Of a stretch of 64,000 nt of DNA, positions 49,871 through 60,736 are shown piece after piece. The stretch lies in contig CALXDM010000001.1 of the NCBI GenBank assembly GCA_944387065.1, forward strand, positions 248,001 through 312,000, in the 5' to 3' direction. The stretch comes from an uncultured Oscillospiraceae bacterium (GTDB lineage: Bacteria; Bacillota; Clostridia; Oscillospirales; Oscillospiraceae). The position numbers were made by a program, and so were the translations under genes. Within the stretch, counting starts at the first letter, position 1, and every line of letters begins with the position of its first letter. The notes under the pieces are model-generated. The model was given only the letters and a program-made list of their open reading frames with translations, was not told where the DNA came from and did not search any database.

Positions 49871-50763
49871 ATTCCTCCCTCACCGTGCGCTACCTCACCC
49901 TGCCCATCTCCCCTGAGCTTGCCGGGATAGAAGTGAACACCCTGCTGCGCCGCCACCTGGGCCTGTCTGGCACGGTGCTGCGGCGCGTCAAGTGGCTGGA
50001 CGACGGCATCACCGTGGATGGGGTGCGGGTAAACGTGCGCTGCCGGGTGGCGGTGGGCCAGACCCTGTCGGTCCGCCTATCCGACCCAGATACCGTCAAT
50101 CAGCCCTGGCCCACCCCGGGACCGCTGGAGCTGGTCTACGAAGACGAGGATCTGGCCATCGTGGACAAGCCCCCCGGAGTGTTGGTCCACCCCAGCCACG
50201 GTCACTTCGCCGACACGGTGGGCAACCATCTCATGTGGCACTACCAAAACAACCGGGAGGCCGCCGGCTTCCACCCCGTCCACCGGCTGGACCAGGGCAC
50301 CTCCGGCCTACTGGTCACCGCCAAGCACCCCCACGGCCAGCAAAAGCTGGCCGCCCAGCTCCACACCGGGGCCTTCCTGCGCCGCTACCTGGCCGTGTGC
50401 CAGGGCGTCCCCCAACCGCCCCAAGGGGTGGTTCAGGCTCCCCTCGGCCCCCGGCCCGGCCACCCCACCGCCCAACGGGTGGATCCCAGCGGCAAACCCG
50501 CCCGCACCCGCTACCAGGTGGCCCGGGCCCTGGGGGACCGGGCTTTGGTGGAGCTGGAGCTGGACACCGGGCGCACCCACCAGATCCGGGTCCACATGGC
50601 CCACCTGGGCTGTCCCCTTGTAGGGGACGGCCTCTACGGCTCCCCAGCCCCCATTGGCCGGCCCGCCCTCCACTCCGCCCGGGTGGAGCTGGCCCACCCT
50701 ATCACAGGTCAGCGGCTGGCGTGGGACTGCCCCCTGCCCCCCGACATCCAAACACTGTTGTAA
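49864..50763 (+). CDS. RluA-family rRNA pseudouridine synthase (RluD-like)
   Basis: 299 residues. S4-type N-terminus (GIEVNTLLRRHLGLSGTVLRRVKW), catalytic HRLDQGTSGLLV with the active Asp near residue 144, and GRTHQIRVHMAHLGCPLVGDGLYG. Start at 49864 overlapping the previous gene; longer frames are not coding. A second paralogue lies at 30663. Confidence 0.92.
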   Translation: MVNSSLTVRYLTLPISPELAGIEVNTLLRRHLGLSGTVLRRVKWLDDGITVDGVRVNVRCRVAVGQTLSVRLSDPDTVNQPWPTPGPLELVYEDEDLAIVDKPPGVLVHPSHGHFADTVGNHLMWHYQNNREAAGFHPVHRLDQGTSGLLVTAKHPHGQQKLAAQLHTGAFLRRYLAVCQGVPQPPQGVVQAPLGPRPGHPTAQRVDPSGKPARTRYQVARALGDRALVELELDTGRTHQIRVHMAHLGCPLVGDGLYGSPAPIGRPALHSARVELAHPITGQRLAWDCPLPPDIQTLL

Positions 50764-50776
50764 GGAGGTTTCATCC

Positions 50777-50959
50777 ATGGCAAAGAAGGAAAAGCGCTTT
50801 GAGATCATCTACGAGCAGGGTAGCGGCCTATCTGTGGCCTACACCGTGTTCCTGGACACCGCCACCGGGGTACAGTACCTCTTCGCCCAATCGGGCTACG
50901 GCGGCGGCCTCACCCCCCTTCTGGACCGGGAAGGCAAGCCCATGACCTGGCAGATGTGA
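50777..50959 (+). CDS. DUF6440 family protein
   Basis: 60 residues. The pattern KRFEIIYEQG, then FLDTATGVQYLFAQSGYGGGLTPLLD, matches short DUF6440-type proteins. AAGGAGG is well placed before the ATG. Function unknown. Confidence 0.8.
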   Translation: MAKKEKRFEIIYEQGSGLSVAYTVFLDTATGVQYLFAQSGYGGGLTPLLDREGKPMTWQM

Positions 50960-50999
50960 TCCCTCCCTTCTCCGTCTGAATGGGCCTGTCCCATCCCCC

Positions 51000-51028
51000 T
51001 TGACAAACGCTCTCCCAGGGAGTATACT
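51000..51028 (+). promoter_or_regulatory. rib operon promoter
   Basis: TTGACA (51000-51005), 17-bp spacer, TATACT (51023-51028), just ahead of the FMN riboswitch. Confidence 0.8.
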
Positions 51029-51045
51029 GGCCCTACAAGTGAACA

Positions 51046-51157
51046 GGATCTTCAGGGCAGGGTGTAATTCCCGACCGGTGGTACAGCCCACGAGCCGCAA
51101 GGCATGATTCGGTGCGATTCCGAAGCCGACCGTATAGTCTGGATGAAAGAAGATCTG
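51046..51157 (+). ncRNA. FMN riboswitch (RFN element)
   Basis: Hallmark segments in order: GATCTTCAGGGCAGGGTG, AATTCCCGACCGGTGGT, AGCCCACGAGCC, GATTCGGTG, GATTCCGAAGCCGAC, ATAGTCTGGATG and closing GAAGATC. FMN binding favours the terminator at 51265-51295 and shuts off riboflavin synthesis genes downstream. Confidence 0.97.
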
Positions 51158-51264
51158 GGGACAGGGAGCGTGCCTCCCGCGTCCCGGAGATTGCCCTGGT
51201 CTGCGCCCATGCGCATTCCAGGGCTTTGCCGTCGGTGAGCGTACGCGTCCCCGCCCCGGCCCAT

Positions 51265-51295
51265 GCCCTGAACGGTTTCGTTCCGGGCATTTTTT
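51265..51295 (+). terminator. Riboswitch-controlled terminator of the rib operon
   Basis: GCCCTGAACG / CGTTCCGGGC stem followed by ATTTTTTA, about 110 bases after the aptamer and 18 before ribD. Confidence 0.85.
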
Positions 51296-51313
51296 AATTG
51301 GGAGGGGATGGAC

Positions 51314-52420
51314 ATGACCGATGAGGCATATATGTCTTTGGCCCTGGAGCTGGCCCGCCGGGGAGAGGGCTGGACCGCCCCCAACCCCATGGTGGGAGCG
51401 GTGGTGGTGAAGGACGGGCAGATCATCGGCCAGGGCTGGCACCAGCGCTGCGGCCAGCCCCACGCCGAGCGCAACGCCCTGGCCGCCTGCACCGCCTCCC
51501 CCCAAGGGGCCACGCTGTACGTCACCCTGGAGCCCTGCTGCCACACCGGGCGGCAGCCCCCCTGCACCAGCGCCATCCTGGAGACGGGCATCCGCCGGGT
51601 GGTGGTGGGCTCCTCCGACCCCAACCCTCTGGTCAACGGAAAGGGGACCGCCCTGCTGCGCCAGGCGGGGGTGGAGGTGCGCCAGGGGGTACTCCGGGAG
51701 GCGTGCGACGCGCTCAACCAGGTGTTCTTCCACTACATCCGCACCGGCCGGCCCTATGTGGTGATGAAATATGCCATGACCCTGGACGGCAAGATCGCCG
51801 CCTGGACCGGGGCCGCCCGGTGGATCACCGGCCCCGCCGCCCGGGACCATGTGCAGCGCCAGCGACACCGGTACACCGGGATCATGGTGGGGGTGGGCAC
51901 CGTGCTGGCCGACGACCCCTTGCTCACCTGCCGCCTGCCCGGAGGCAAAAACCCCGTGCGGGTGGTGTGTGACTCCGCCCTGCGCACCCCCCTCACCGCC
52001 CAGGTGGTGGCCACCGCCTCCCAGATCCCCACCCTCATCGCCGCCGCCCGGGATGTCCCGGACAAACGCCAGGCCCTGGAGGAGGCCGGCTGCCAGGTGC
52101 TGCTCCTGCCCGGGGCGGACGGCCGGGTGGACCTGACCGGCCTGATGGACGAGCTGGGCCGCCGGCAGATCGACAGCATCCTGCTGGAGGGGGGCGGCAC
52201 GCTGAACTGGGCCGCGCTGCAAAGCGGGATCGTCCAGAAAGTGCAGGCCTACCTGGCCTCCAAGCTGCTGGGGGGGGGCCAGGCCAAGACCCCCGTGGAG
52301 GGGCAGGGCTTCCCCCACCCCGACCAGGCCGTGGTCCTGGGGGCGCCCACCGTCACCCGGCTGGGGGACGATATCCTGTTGGAGAGCGAGGTGGCAGGCA
52401 GTGTTCACCGGACTGGTTGA
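51314..52420 (+). CDS. ribD: Bifunctional riboflavin biosynthesis deaminase/reductase
   Basis: 368 residues. N-terminal deaminase with zinc-binding PHAERNAL and EPCCHTGRQPPC; C-terminal reductase with YAMTLDGKIA, GVGTVLADDPLLTCR and LLEGGGTLNW. Start at 51314 because GGAGGGG is six bases upstream; the ATG at 51308 abuts it. Carries out the second and third steps of riboflavin synthesis. Confidence 0.96.
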   Translation: MTDEAYMSLALELARRGEGWTAPNPMVGAVVVKDGQIIGQGWHQRCGQPHAERNALAACTASPQGATLYVTLEPCCHTGRQPPCTSAILETGIRRVVVGSSDPNPLVNGKGTALLRQAGVEVRQGVLREACDALNQVFFHYIRTGRPYVVMKYAMTLDGKIAAWTGAARWITGPAARDHVQRQRHRYTGIMVGVGTVLADDPLLTCRLPGGKNPVRVVCDSALRTPLTAQVVATASQIPTLIAAARDVPDKRQALEEAGCQVLLLPGADGRVDLTGLMDELGRRQIDSILLEGGGTLNWAALQSGIVQKVQAYLASKLLGGGQAKTPVEGQGFPHPDQAVVLGAPTVTRLGDDILLESEVAGSVHRTG

Positions 52421-53048
52421 GGAAGTGGGCACGGTGGAGCGCATCGTCCGGGGCCGGCACTCGGCGGTGCTCACCATCGGGGCGGACAAGGTGCTGGCGG
52501 GTACCCGCATCGGGGACAGCATCGCCGTCAACGGGGTGTGTCTGACGGTGGTGGACCTGCCCGCCGGCCGGTTCTCCGCCGACGTGATGCACGAGACGCT
52601 GGACCGCTCCGCCCTGGCCCAACTGCGCCCGGGCAGCCCGGTCAACCTGGAGCGGGCCATGCCCGCCGACGGCCGTTTTGGCGGGCACATCGTGGCCGGC
52701 CACGTGGACGGGGTGGGCACCATCGCTGAGCTGCGCCGGGACGACAACGCCCTGTGGATCACCATCCAAGCCTCCCCCGCCGTGCTGCGCTACATCGTGG
52801 AAAAGGGCTCGGTGGCGGTGGACGGGGTGAGCCTGACGGTGGCCCGGGTGGAGGCCGACCGGTTCTGGGTCAGCGTCATCCCCCACACCGCCGCCCAGAC
52901 GGTGCTCGCCCGCCGCCGGCAGGGGGACGCGGTCAACCTGGAGGCTGACCTTATCGGCAAGTATGTGGAGAAACTGACCGCCCCGGCCACCACGCCGCCG
53001 CGGTCATCCGGGATCACCCGGGAATTTCTAACCCAGAACGGGTTTTAA
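52401..53048 (+). CDS. ribE: Riboflavin synthase alpha chain
   Basis: 215 residues with two lumazine-binding repeats, each opening with [15 protein letters not shown] or GHVDGVGTI segments and [11 protein letters not shown] / [14 protein letters not shown] start at 52401, overlapping ribD by 20 bp. Converts dimethylribityllumazine to riboflavin. Confidence 0.95.
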   Translation: MFTGLVEEVGTVERIVRGRHSAVLTIGADKVLAGTRIGDSIAVNGVCLTVVDLPAGRFSADVMHETLDRSALAQLRPGSPVNLERAMPADGRFGGHIVAGHVDGVGTIAELRRDDNALWITIQASPAVLRYIVEKGSVAVDGVSLTVARVEADRFWVSVIPHTAAQTVLARRRQGDAVNLEADLIGKYVEKLTAPATTPPRSSGITREFLTQNGF

Positions 53049-53062
53049 GGAGAGACTACACC

Positions 53063-54268
53063 ATGCAATCCATGCAGTTTCACACCGTGGAGCAGGCGCT
53101 GGACGCCCTGCGCCAGGGCAAGCTCATCTTGGTCACCGATGATCCGGAGCGGGAGAACGAGGGCGACCTGATCTGTGCGGCCCAGTTCGCCACCCCGGAG
53201 AACGTCAACTTCATGGCCGCCTATGGACGGGGCCTGATCTGTATGCCCATGTCCCAGGAGTATGTGCAAAAGCTGGCCATCCCCCAGATGGTACGCCACA
53301 ACACCGACAACCACGAGACCGCCTTCACCGTATCCATCGACCATGTGTCCACCACCACCGGCATCTCCGCCGCCGAGCGCTCGGCCACCGCCCTGGCCTG
53401 CGTGGACGATGACGCCCGGCCCGAGGACTTCCGGCGGCCAGGCCATATGTTCCCCCTGCTGGCCCGCCCCAACGGCGTGCTGGAGCGGCCGGGCCACACC
53501 GAGGCCACCGTGGATCTGTGCCGGCTGGCCGGATTGAAACCCTGTGGGCTGTGCTGCGAGGTCATGGGGGAGGACGGCCAGATGCTGCGCACCCCCCAGC
53601 TCATGGAGCTGGCCCGGCAGCACCAGCTGGTGTTCATCACCATCCGGGACCTGCAGGAGTACCGCAAGTGCCATGAGCAGCTGGTGGACCGGGTGGCCGC
53701 CACCCACCTGCCCACCCGGTTTGGCGACTTCACCGCCTGCGGCTACGTCAACCGGCTCAACGGGGAGCACCATGTGGCCCTGGTGAAGGGGGAGATCGGG
53801 GACGGGCGGGACATCCTGTGCCGGGTCCACTCCGAGTGCCTGACCGGGGATGCCTTTGGCTCCCTGCGCTGCGACTGCGGCCAACAGCTGGCCGCCGCCC
53901 TGTCCCAGATCGAGCGGGAGGGCCGGGGGATCCTGCTGTACATGCGCCAGGAGGGCCGGGGCATCGGCCTGATCAACAAGCTGCGGGCCTATGAGCTGCA
54001 GGAGCAGGGGATGGACACCCTGGAGGCCAACCTGGCCTTGGGCTTTCCCGGCGACCAGCGGGAGTACTACATCGGGGCCCAGATCCTCCGGGATCTGGGG
54101 GTGGTCAGCATGCGCCTGCTCACCAACAACCCGGACAAGGTCTACCAGCTGTCCGGCTTCGGCCTGGAGATCACCCAGCGCCTGCCCATCCAGATGGCCG
54201 CCACCCCCCACGACCTGTTCTACCTCAAGACCAAGCAGGCCCGCATGGGCCACATCCTGAACTATTGA
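53063..54268 (+). CDS. ribBA: Bifunctional DHBP synthase / GTP cyclohydrolase II
   Basis: 401 residues. DHBP synthase half with [11 protein letters not shown] near residue 27 and RPGHMFPL / [12 protein letters not shown] cyclohydrolase II half with zinc ligands in [17 protein letters not shown] and RQEGRGIGL. Provides both precursors of the pathway. Confidence 0.96.
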   Translation: MQSMQFHTVEQALDALRQGKLILVTDDPERENEGDLICAAQFATPENVNFMAAYGRGLICMPMSQEYVQKLAIPQMVRHNTDNHETAFTVSIDHVSTTTGISAAERSATALACVDDDARPEDFRRPGHMFPLLARPNGVLERPGHTEATVDLCRLAGLKPCGLCCEVMGEDGQMLRTPQLMELARQHQLVFITIRDLQEYRKCHEQLVDRVAATHLPTRFGDFTACGYVNRLNGEHHVALVKGEIGDGRDILCRVHSECLTGDAFGSLRCDCGQQLAAALSQIEREGRGILLYMRQEGRGIGLINKLRAYELQEQGMDTLEANLALGFPGDQREYYIGAQILRDLGVVSMRLLTNNPDKVYQLSGFGLEITQRLPIQMAATPHDLFYLKTKQARMGHILNY

Positions 54269-54287
54269 GAAAGGGAGGCATCATCCT

Positions 54288-54755
54288 ATGAAAACCTATT
54301 CCGGATCCCTGGTGGCCAACGGCGCCCGCATCGCCATCGTGGCCGCCCGCTTCAACGAGTTTATCACCGCCAAGCTGCTGGACGGGGCCATGGACGGTCT
54401 GCTGCGCCACAACGTGCGGGAGGAGGACGTCCACGTGGCCTGGGTGCCCGGCGCCTTTGAAATCCCCTTGGTGGCCGCCAAGCTTGCCCACAGCGGGCGG
54501 TACGACGCGGTGCTCTGCCTGGGGGCGGTGATCCGAGGGGCCACCAGCCACTACGACTATGTGTGCAGCGAGGTGTCTAAGGGCATCGCCCAGGCTGCCC
54601 TGCAAAGCGGCGTGCCCGTGCTCTTTGGCGTGCTCACCACCGAGAACATCGAGCAGGCCATCGAGCGGGCCGGGACCAAGGCGGGCAACAAGGGCTATGA
54701 CTGCGCCCTGAGCGCGGTGGAGATGATCAACCTGCTGGGCCAGCTGGAGGGATGA
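54288..54755 (+). CDS. ribH: 6,7-dimethyl-8-ribityllumazine synthase
   Basis: 155 residues. [15 protein letters not shown] near residue 19, [29 protein letters not shown] and [15 protein letters not shown] are all canonical. Last gene of the operon. Confidence 0.97.
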   Translation: MKTYSGSLVANGARIAIVAARFNEFITAKLLDGAMDGLLRHNVREEDVHVAWVPGAFEIPLVAAKLAHSGRYDAVLCLGAVIRGATSHYDYVCSEVSKGIAQAALQSGVPVLFGVLTTENIEQAIERAGTKAGNKGYDCALSAVEMINLLGQLEG

Positions 54756-54837
54756 GGGCAGGGGACTTCCCTTTTCCCCTCGGATCTGGTATCATAGCGG
54801 GCAGAGTCCCTCAACCCATCCTCCGAGGTGAATGAGC

Positions 54838-55416
54838 ATGAAGCGCCCCACCCTGAAGATCTCCTACAACGCCCCGGTGTCCCTCACCTTTGCCCTGCTG
54901 GGTCTGCTGGCCCTGGTGTTGGGCAACCTCACCGACGGCTGGACCACCAGCCACCTGTTCTGCGTCTACCGCTGCTCCCTGGCCGACCCGCTGGCCTGGG
55001 TGCGTTTCTTCGGCCATGTGCTGGGCCACAGCGGCTACGCCCACTACCTGTCCAATATGGTGCTCATCCTGGTGCTGGGCCCCAATCTGGAGGACCGGTT
55101 CGGCAGCTGGAACGTGCTGTGGGCTATCCTGTTCACCGCCCTGGTCTCGGGGTTGATCCAGTTCCTCTTCTTCCCTGGCACCGCCCTGCTGGGGGCCTCG
55201 GGCATCGTGTTCATGATGATCCTGCTGTCCTCCTTCGGAGGGGTGCGCAACGGCGTCATCCCCACCACCCTGATCCTGGTGGCCGTGTTCTACCTGGGCG
55301 GTGAGCTATGGGACGCCATCTTCGTGGAGGACAACGTCTCCCAGCTGACCCACATCGTGGGCGGCCTGTGCGGCACCTTCCTGGGCTTCGCCCTGTCAGG
55401 CCGGAAGCGGCGATGA
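54838..55416 (+). CDS. Rhomboid-family intramembrane serine protease
   Basis: 192 residues, six membrane helices. GHSGYAHYLSNMVLI (the HxxxN box), GASGIVFMMI with catalytic Ser near residue 122, and His in LTHIVGGLCGTFLG. The ATG at 54838 is seven bases from GAGGTG; 54832 is too close. Substrate unknown. Confidence 0.88.
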   Translation: MKRPTLKISYNAPVSLTFALLGLLALVLGNLTDGWTTSHLFCVYRCSLADPLAWVRFFGHVLGHSGYAHYLSNMVLILVLGPNLEDRFGSWNVLWAILFTALVSGLIQFLFFPGTALLGASGIVFMMILLSSFGGVRNGVIPTTLILVAVFYLGGELWDAIFVEDNVSQLTHIVGGLCGTFLGFALSGRKRR

Positions 55417-55447
55417 GCCGCCCCGCCCTCCATCCAGCCAACCAACC

Positions 55448-55482
55448 GGTGCGGCCGGCCTCTTTCCGAGGCCGGCCGCACC
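55448..55482 (+). terminator. Hairpin after the rhomboid gene
   Basis: Perfect 15-bp stem GGTGCGGCCGGCCTC / GAGGCCGGCCGCACC; few Ts follow, so strength is uncertain. Confidence 0.55.
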
Positions 55483-55545
55483 CATTTCCCCGCCCCCAGA
55501 ACCCATCGGCGGGGTAAATGATTCGTAAACAATCCCTTCCTACCA

Positions 55546-55574
55546 TTGACAGCCAGCACCACATCCGCTATCAT
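55546..55574 (+). promoter_or_regulatory. Promoter of ABC fusion gene
   Basis: TTGACA (55546-55551), 17-bp spacer, TATCAT (55569-55574). Confidence 0.75.
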
Positions 55575-55615
55575 AATAGGGTTATCCATACCAGCACAAG
55601 GAGGGCTCACCCAAT

Positions 55616-58600
55616 ATGCTCAAGCTGGCACAGATCACCAAGCGCTACACCATGGGGGACAACGTGGTGGAGGCCCTGCGGGGCATCGACCTGGAGTTTC
55701 GGGACAGCGAGTTTGTCTCCATTCTGGGCCCCTCTGGCTGTGGCAAGACCACCACGCTGAACATCATCGGCGGGCTGGACCGCTACACCAGCGGGGAGCT
55801 GATCATCAACGGCCGGTCCACCAAGCAGTACAAGGACCGGGACTGGGACGCCTACCGCAACCACTCCATCGGCTTTGTCTTTCAAAGTTACAACCTCATC
55901 CCCCACCAGTCGGTGCTGGCCAATGTGGAGCTGGCCCTCACCCTATCCGGCGTGCCCAAAGCCGAACGCCGCCGCCGGGCCAAACAGGCCCTGAAGCAGG
56001 TGGGGCTGGCCGACCAGATGCACAAAAAGCCCAACCAGATGTCCGGCGGGCAGATGCAGCGGGTGGCCATCGCTCGGGCCCTGATCAACGACCCGGAGAT
56101 CCTGCTGGCCGACGAGCCCACCGGCGCCCTGGACAGCGAGACCTCCCAGCAGGTCATGCAGCTGCTGCGCCAGGTGGCCCAGGACCGGCTGGTCATCATG
56201 GTCACCCACAACCCCGAGCTGGCCCAGGCCTACTCCACCCGTATCATCCAGCTCCGAGACGGGCAGGTCATCTCCGACTCCGACCCCTACCGCGCCGATC
56301 CCCAGCCCGTCCCCGCCTCCCCCGCCCGCTCCAGGAGGCGCCGGACGGACAAGGAAGGCAAGACCTCCATGTCCTTCCGCACCGCCCTGTCCCTGTCCCT
56401 GCACAACCTGATGACCAAGAAGGGGCGCACGGTGCTCACCAGCTTTGCCGGCTCCATCGGCATCATCGGCATCGCCCTGATCCTGGCCCTGTCCAACGGC
56501 ATCAACGCCTATATCAACCAGGTGCAGGAAGACACCCTGTCCAGCTACCCAATCACCATCCAGGCCGAGAGCGTGGACATGACCGCCATGCTCTCCTCCC
56601 TGATGGGGGCCGGCCGGGACGATCCCCAGGCACTGGAGCAACGGGAGGAGGGCCGGGTATACGCCTCCACCGTGCTCTATGACCTGATGGACTCCATGCT
56701 CAACGCCCAGACCGTCACCAACGACCTGGCCGCCTTCAAGCAGTACCTGGACCAGGGGGGCGGCGGCATTGGGGAACTGGCCGACATCCGCTACAGCTAC
56801 GACCTGCAGTTTGACATCTACAACGAGGACGCCGACGGCAACCTGGTCAAGAGCGACGTGGCCAGCCTGATGCAGCAGGCCATGTCCATCCTGTACGGGG
56901 GGGACTACTCGTCCTACTTCGAGTCCACGGACACCATGTATGAGTCCATGGATGTGTGGGAGGAGCTGATGCCTGGGCAGGACGGCGCGCTCATCGACGA
57001 CCAGCTCACCGGCAGCTATGAGCTGCTCTACGGCCGCTGGCCGGCGGCCCACGACGAGCTCATCCTCTTTGTGGACGAAAACCATGAGATCTCCGACCTG
57101 ATGCTCTACGCCCTGGGCCTGATGTCCCAGCAGGAGATGAAGCAGTCCCTCACCGCCCTGCAGGCTGGCCAGCCCCTGGAGGACGAGGCCGCCTCCTGGA
57201 CCTATGAGCAGCTGTGCCAGACCACCTTCCAGCTCATCCTCCCCGCAGAATACTTCCAGTATGACGAGCCTACCGGAACCTATGTGGACCTATCCGCCAC
57301 CCAGGCGGGGGTGGAGCTGCTGTACAGCAGCCCTGAGGTTGGTCTGGAGCTGAAGGTAGTGGGCGTCGCCCAGCCGGGGCAGGACGCCGCCCTGGCCTCA
57401 TCCAGGACGGCGGGCAGCGTGGGCTACACCAGCGCCCTCACCGACTACGTCATCCAGACCACCGCCCAGTCCCAGGTGGTGCGCGACCAGCTGGCCAGCC
57501 CTGACACCGATGTGCTCACCGCCCTGCCCTTCCCCACCGGGCAGGAGACCGAGCCCACCGACCAGGAGATGCTGGAGGCGTTGACGCAATATGTGTCCAC
57601 CCTATCCATCCAGCAGCGTGCCCAGCTCTATCTGGCCGGGGCCAGCCAGCCCGACCAGGCCGCCATCCAGCAGCTGGTGGACCGGCAGCTGGACGGCCTG
57701 ACCCGGGAGAGCATCGTGGCCATGATCACCCAGCAGTACGCCGGGGAGATGGGGGTGGAGGGGGAAACCATCACCTCCTATATCGAGGGGATGAGCGATG
57801 AGGAGCTCTTCGCCCAGGTGGAGCAGGCCGTGGCCGCCCAGGCCCGGGAGCAATATGCCCAGACGATGGCCGCCCAGCTGGAGACGCTGAGCGTCCAGCA
57901 GCGCTCCGACCTGCTGGAGCTGTCCCTGGCCAATCCCGCCCAGGCCGCCGGTTCCCGGGGGCTGAGCTGGGAGCAGCTGCGCTATCTCCATGACAACCAC
58001 CTGCCCCCCACCGTGTCCCAGTCCACCTATGCCGAGAACCTGGACCGGCTGGGCTATGTGGATCTGGAGCGCCCGGACACCATCAGCCTGTATGCCGACA
58101 CCTTTGTGGACAAGGACGCGGTGGCCCAGGCCATCCAAGACTACAACGCCCAGGTGGGTGAAGAGGAGCAAATCACCTACACCGACTATGTGGCCCTGCT
58201 GATGAGCTCCATCACCGACATCATCAGCGGCATCAGCTACCTGCTCATCGCCTTTGTGTCCATCTCCCTGGTGGTGTCGTCCATCATGATCGGCATCATC
58301 ACCTATATCTCGGTGCTGGAGCGTACCAAGGAAATCGGCATCCTCCGGGCGGTGGGGGCCTCCAAGCGAGACGTCTCCCGGGTATTCAACGCCGAGACCC
58401 TCATCGTGGGGCTATGCGCGGGCCTGATCGGCATTGGGGTCACCCTGCTGCTCACCCTGCCCATCAACGCGCTGCTGCTGCACCTGACGGGGCTGACCGG
58501 ACTGCGGGCCGCCCTGCCGGTGGCTGGCGGGGTCATCCTGGTGGCCATCAGCACGGGGCTGACCATCCTGGCCGGGCTCATCCCCGCCAAATTCGCCGCC

Positions 58601-58636
58601 CGCAAGGACCCGGTGGACGCCCTGCGCAGCGATTGA
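55616..58636 (+). CDS. ABC transporter ATPase-permease fusion, MacB/FtsX type
   Basis: 1006 residues. Residues 1-230: ATPase with [27 protein letters not shown] and [12 protein letters not shown], then a His switch in VTHNPEL. A short basic linker leads to one membrane helix (about 277-300), a roughly 560-residue extracellular domain, and three C-terminal helices with the FtsX-type [25 protein letters not shown]. Probably a mechanotransmission exporter or envelope-stress pump. The extracellular domain is larger than in MacB. Confidence 0.9.
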   Translation: MLKLAQITKRYTMGDNVVEALRGIDLEFRDSEFVSILGPSGCGKTTTLNIIGGLDRYTSGELIINGRSTKQYKDRDWDAYRNHSIGFVFQSYNLIPHQSVLANVELALTLSGVPKAERRRRAKQALKQVGLADQMHKKPNQMSGGQMQRVAIARALINDPEILLADEPTGALDSETSQQVMQLLRQVAQDRLVIMVTHNPELAQAYSTRIIQLRDGQVISDSDPYRADPQPVPASPARSRRRRTDKEGKTSMSFRTALSLSLHNLMTKKGRTVLTSFAGSIGIIGIALILALSNGINAYINQVQEDTLSSYPITIQAESVDMTAMLSSLMGAGRDDPQALEQREEGRVYASTVLYDLMDSMLNAQTVTNDLAAFKQYLDQGGGGIGELADIRYSYDLQFDIYNEDADGNLVKSDVASLMQQAMSILYGGDYSSYFESTDTMYESMDVWEELMPGQDGALIDDQLTGSYELLYGRWPAAHDELILFVDENHEISDLMLYALGLMSQQEMKQSLTALQAGQPLEDEAASWTYEQLCQTTFQLILPAEYFQYDEPTGTYVDLSATQAGVELLYSSPEVGLELKVVGVAQPGQDAALASSRTAGSVGYTSALTDYVIQTTAQSQVVRDQLASPDTDVLTALPFPTGQETEPTDQEMLEALTQYVSTLSIQQRAQLYLAGASQPDQAAIQQLVDRQLDGLTRESIVAMITQQYAGEMGVEGETITSYIEGMSDEELFAQVEQAVAAQAREQYAQTMAAQLETLSVQQRSDLLELSLANPAQAAGSRGLSWEQLRYLHDNHLPPTVSQSTYAENLDRLGYVDLERPDTISLYADTFVDKDAVAQAIQDYNAQVGEEEQITYTDYVALLMSSITDIISGISYLLIAFVSISLVVSSIMIGIITYISVLERTKEIGILRAVGASKRDVSRVFNAETLIVGLCAGLIGIGVTLLLTLPINALLLHLTGLTGLRAALPVAGGVILVAISTGLTILAGLIPAKFAARKDPVDALRSD

Positions 58637-58769
58637 GGCCAGCCGGGGCAGGGCTGTGCCCCCGGCTACAAAAGGGCAAATCTTAAAACTTTCTTTATGG
58701 ATTGTTTCCCGTTTTTTTCACCCTGGATGCTATCATAGGGCTGGAAATTCGATCGGAGCGTGATGTCCC

Positions 58770-59462
58770 ATGTCAAAATTCCATTTGGCGGCCCAGGCCC
58801 TGCGGGAGGGGCAGCAGACCGCCACCCGGCAGCTCACCCTGTTCCGCCTGTTCTGGCTGTTCGTGCTCTCCAGCTTCCTGGGCGACCTGATCGAAGTGGC
58901 CTTCTGGGCCCTCACCCGCGGGGAGCTGGTCAGCCGCAGCAGCCTGCTCTGGGGGCCCTTCAGCTTGGTCTGGGGGCTGGGCGCGGTGGTGCTCACCCTG
59001 GCCCTGCATCCCCTGCAAGGGCAAAATAACCTGGTGCTGTTCACCGCGGGGGCCTTGCTGGGCGGCGGGTACGAATACCTATGCGCCTGGTTCCAGGAGT
59101 GGGCTTTTGGCGCCTGCTTCTGGGATTACAGCCACCTCCCCTTCAACCTCCACGGCCGGGTCAACCTGGTGTTCTGCCTGTTCTGGGGGCTGGCGGCGGT
59201 GGCCTGGATCCGGGTCATCCTCCCCTTGTTCTCCCTGTGGATCCACCGGATCTGGAAGGGACGCACCCGGCTGCTTACCGGCCTGCTGGCCGCCTTCCTG
59301 CTGGTCAGCACCACCCTGTCCGCCGCCGCCCTGATCCGGATGGGGCAACGGCAGGACGGCATCCCTGCCTCTAACCCCGTCCAGACCTTCCTGGACGAGC
59401 GCTTCCCCGATCAGCGCCTTCAAGAGCGCTATCCCTACATGGGCCTGATCGGGCAGGACTAA
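58770..59462 (+). CDS. Putative ABC-transporter-associated membrane protein (PF06541/CmpB-like)
   Basis: 230 residues, about six helices. SFLGDLIEVAFW and GPFSLVWGLGAVV near residues 36-72, then EYLCAWFQEWAFGACFWDYSHLPFNLHGRVNL, match the type IV putative ABC permease family. Function is not established. Own start region; not obviously in operon. Confidence 0.78.
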   Translation: MSKFHLAAQALREGQQTATRQLTLFRLFWLFVLSSFLGDLIEVAFWALTRGELVSRSSLLWGPFSLVWGLGAVVLTLALHPLQGQNNLVLFTAGALLGGGYEYLCAWFQEWAFGACFWDYSHLPFNLHGRVNLVFCLFWGLAAVAWIRVILPLFSLWIHRIWKGRTRLLTGLLAAFLLVSTTLSAAALIRMGQRQDGIPASNPVQTFLDERFPDQRLQERYPYMGLIGQD

Positions 59463-59480
59463 CCCCGGTCCCGGCATGGA

Positions 59481-59524
59481 AAAACGCGCCGGGAATCGGG
59501 GTGCTCCCCGCCTTCCCGGCGCGC
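59481..59524 (-). terminator. Terminator of the CD1247-type gene
   Basis: CGCGCCGGGAA / TTCCCGGCGCG stem with an internal GGGG/CCCC pair, followed leftward by TTTTT. Confidence 0.65.
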
Positions 59525-59579
59525 GCTGCCATCATCTATAGGGCGTCCGCCCCCACAGGGCCGGACGCCCTATTCACAT

Positions 59580-59987
59580 TTACTCCTCCTCCAGCGGCTG
59601 ATCGTCCTGATCGTCGTCAAAGGACAGGGCAAACTTCTGCCCACAGGCGGGACAGTCCACCGCCCCGGCCTCCAGCACCTCGTCGTCGATGACCAGCTGA
59701 TTGCCGCAGTTGGGGCAGTCCACCTCGAAGAAGTCCTCATCCAGCTCGTCCTCGTCCCCTTCGTCGTCGAATACTGCCTCCTCCACGTCGGACAGATCGT
59801 CGGAGAGGGCGTCGATCTCCTCCCCAAACTCGTCCAGGGTGGCGTCCACGCTGTCCAGCTGCTCTCCCACCTGCTTGAGCACCTCCAGCATCTCGGCCAG
59901 GATCCGGCTCTCCCCCGACTCGGACTTGTCCAGGCCCATGCCGTCAAACAGGCCCTGGATATAGGCAACCTTCTCGGAAATGGTCAT
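59580..59987 (-). CDS. CD1247-type zinc-ribbon protein
   Basis: 135 residues. N-terminal MTISEKVAYIQGLFDGMGLD and a coiled helix (residues 25-65), an Asp/Glu-rich stretch, then a zinc ribbon (CPNCG ... CPACGQ). This is a conserved Clostridia-only protein of unknown role, often next to efp and a Xaa-Pro peptidase, as here. AAAGGAG sets the start at 59987. Confidence 0.85.
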   Translation of the reverse strand: MTISEKVAYIQGLFDGMGLDKSESGESRILAEMLEVLKQVGEQLDSVDATLDEFGEEIDALSDDLSDVEEAVFDDEGDEDELDEDFFEVDCPNCGNQLVIDDEVLEAGAVDCPACGQKFALSFDDDQDDQPLEEE

Positions 59988-60060
59988 GGCGCTGTCTCCT
60001 TTCCTGATGGTACTGCTTTCGATGCGGCCGTTCCATAGGGCCCGTCCCCGCACCGCGCGC

Positions 60061-60630
60061 TTAACTCTTACACCGCTCCAGGTACTCCCCAGTGCGGGTG
60101 TCAATGCGGATCTTGTCCCCGGGGTTGATAAACAGCGGCACCTTGATCTCCGCCCCTGTCTCCAGGGTGGCCGGCTTGGTCACGTTGGTGGCTGTGTCCC
60201 CCTTGAAGCCCGGGTCGGTCTGGGTGACCTCCAGCTCCACAAAGTTTGGCGGCTCCACCCCAAACACGTTGCCCTTGTAGGACATGATCTTGCAGGGCAT
60301 ATTCTCCTTGACGAACTTGAAGCTCTCCCCCAGCACTTCCTTGTTGATGGGGGTCATCTCAAAGCTCTCCATATCCATAAAGTAGTACAGGTCGCCGTCG
60401 TTATAGCTGTATTCCATCTCCTTGCGGTCCACATAGGCCTGCTCAAACTTGGCCGTGGGGTTGAATGAGGTCTCGGTGACCGCCCCGGTGATGACGTTGC
60501 GCATCTTGGTGCGCACAAAGGCCGCCCCCTTGCCCGGCTTGACGTGCTGGAACTCCACCACCTGCATCACTTTCCCATCCATCTCAAAGGTCACGCCGTT
60601 GCGGAAGTCGCCCGCTGTGATCATTGCCAT
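60061..60630 (-). CDS. efp: Elongation factor P
   Basis: 189 residues, three beta-barrel domains. [17 protein letters not shown] carries the loop residue (Lys at the KPGKG tip) normally modified in some bacteria; [13 protein letters not shown] end is canonical. GGAGGAAG is placed for the ATG at 60630. Relieves ribosome stalling at Pro-Pro. Confidence 0.97.
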   Translation of the reverse strand: MAMITAGDFRNGVTFEMDGKVMQVVEFQHVKPGKGAAFVRTKMRNVITGAVTETSFNPTAKFEQAYVDRKEMEYSYNDGDLYYFMDMESFEMTPINKEVLGESFKFVKENMPCKIMSYKGNVFGVEPPNFVELEVTQTDPGFKGDTATNVTKPATLETGAEIKVPLFINPGDKIRIDTRTGEYLERCKS

Positions 60631-60736
60631 TGGTATCTTCCTCCAGTTCTCCGTTGTTTTACGCCCCGCGGGGAAATCGTCTTATTATACCCCATTCCCC
60701 CTGGTTCCGCAAGGGGGTTTCCCCACACCCGGTCCC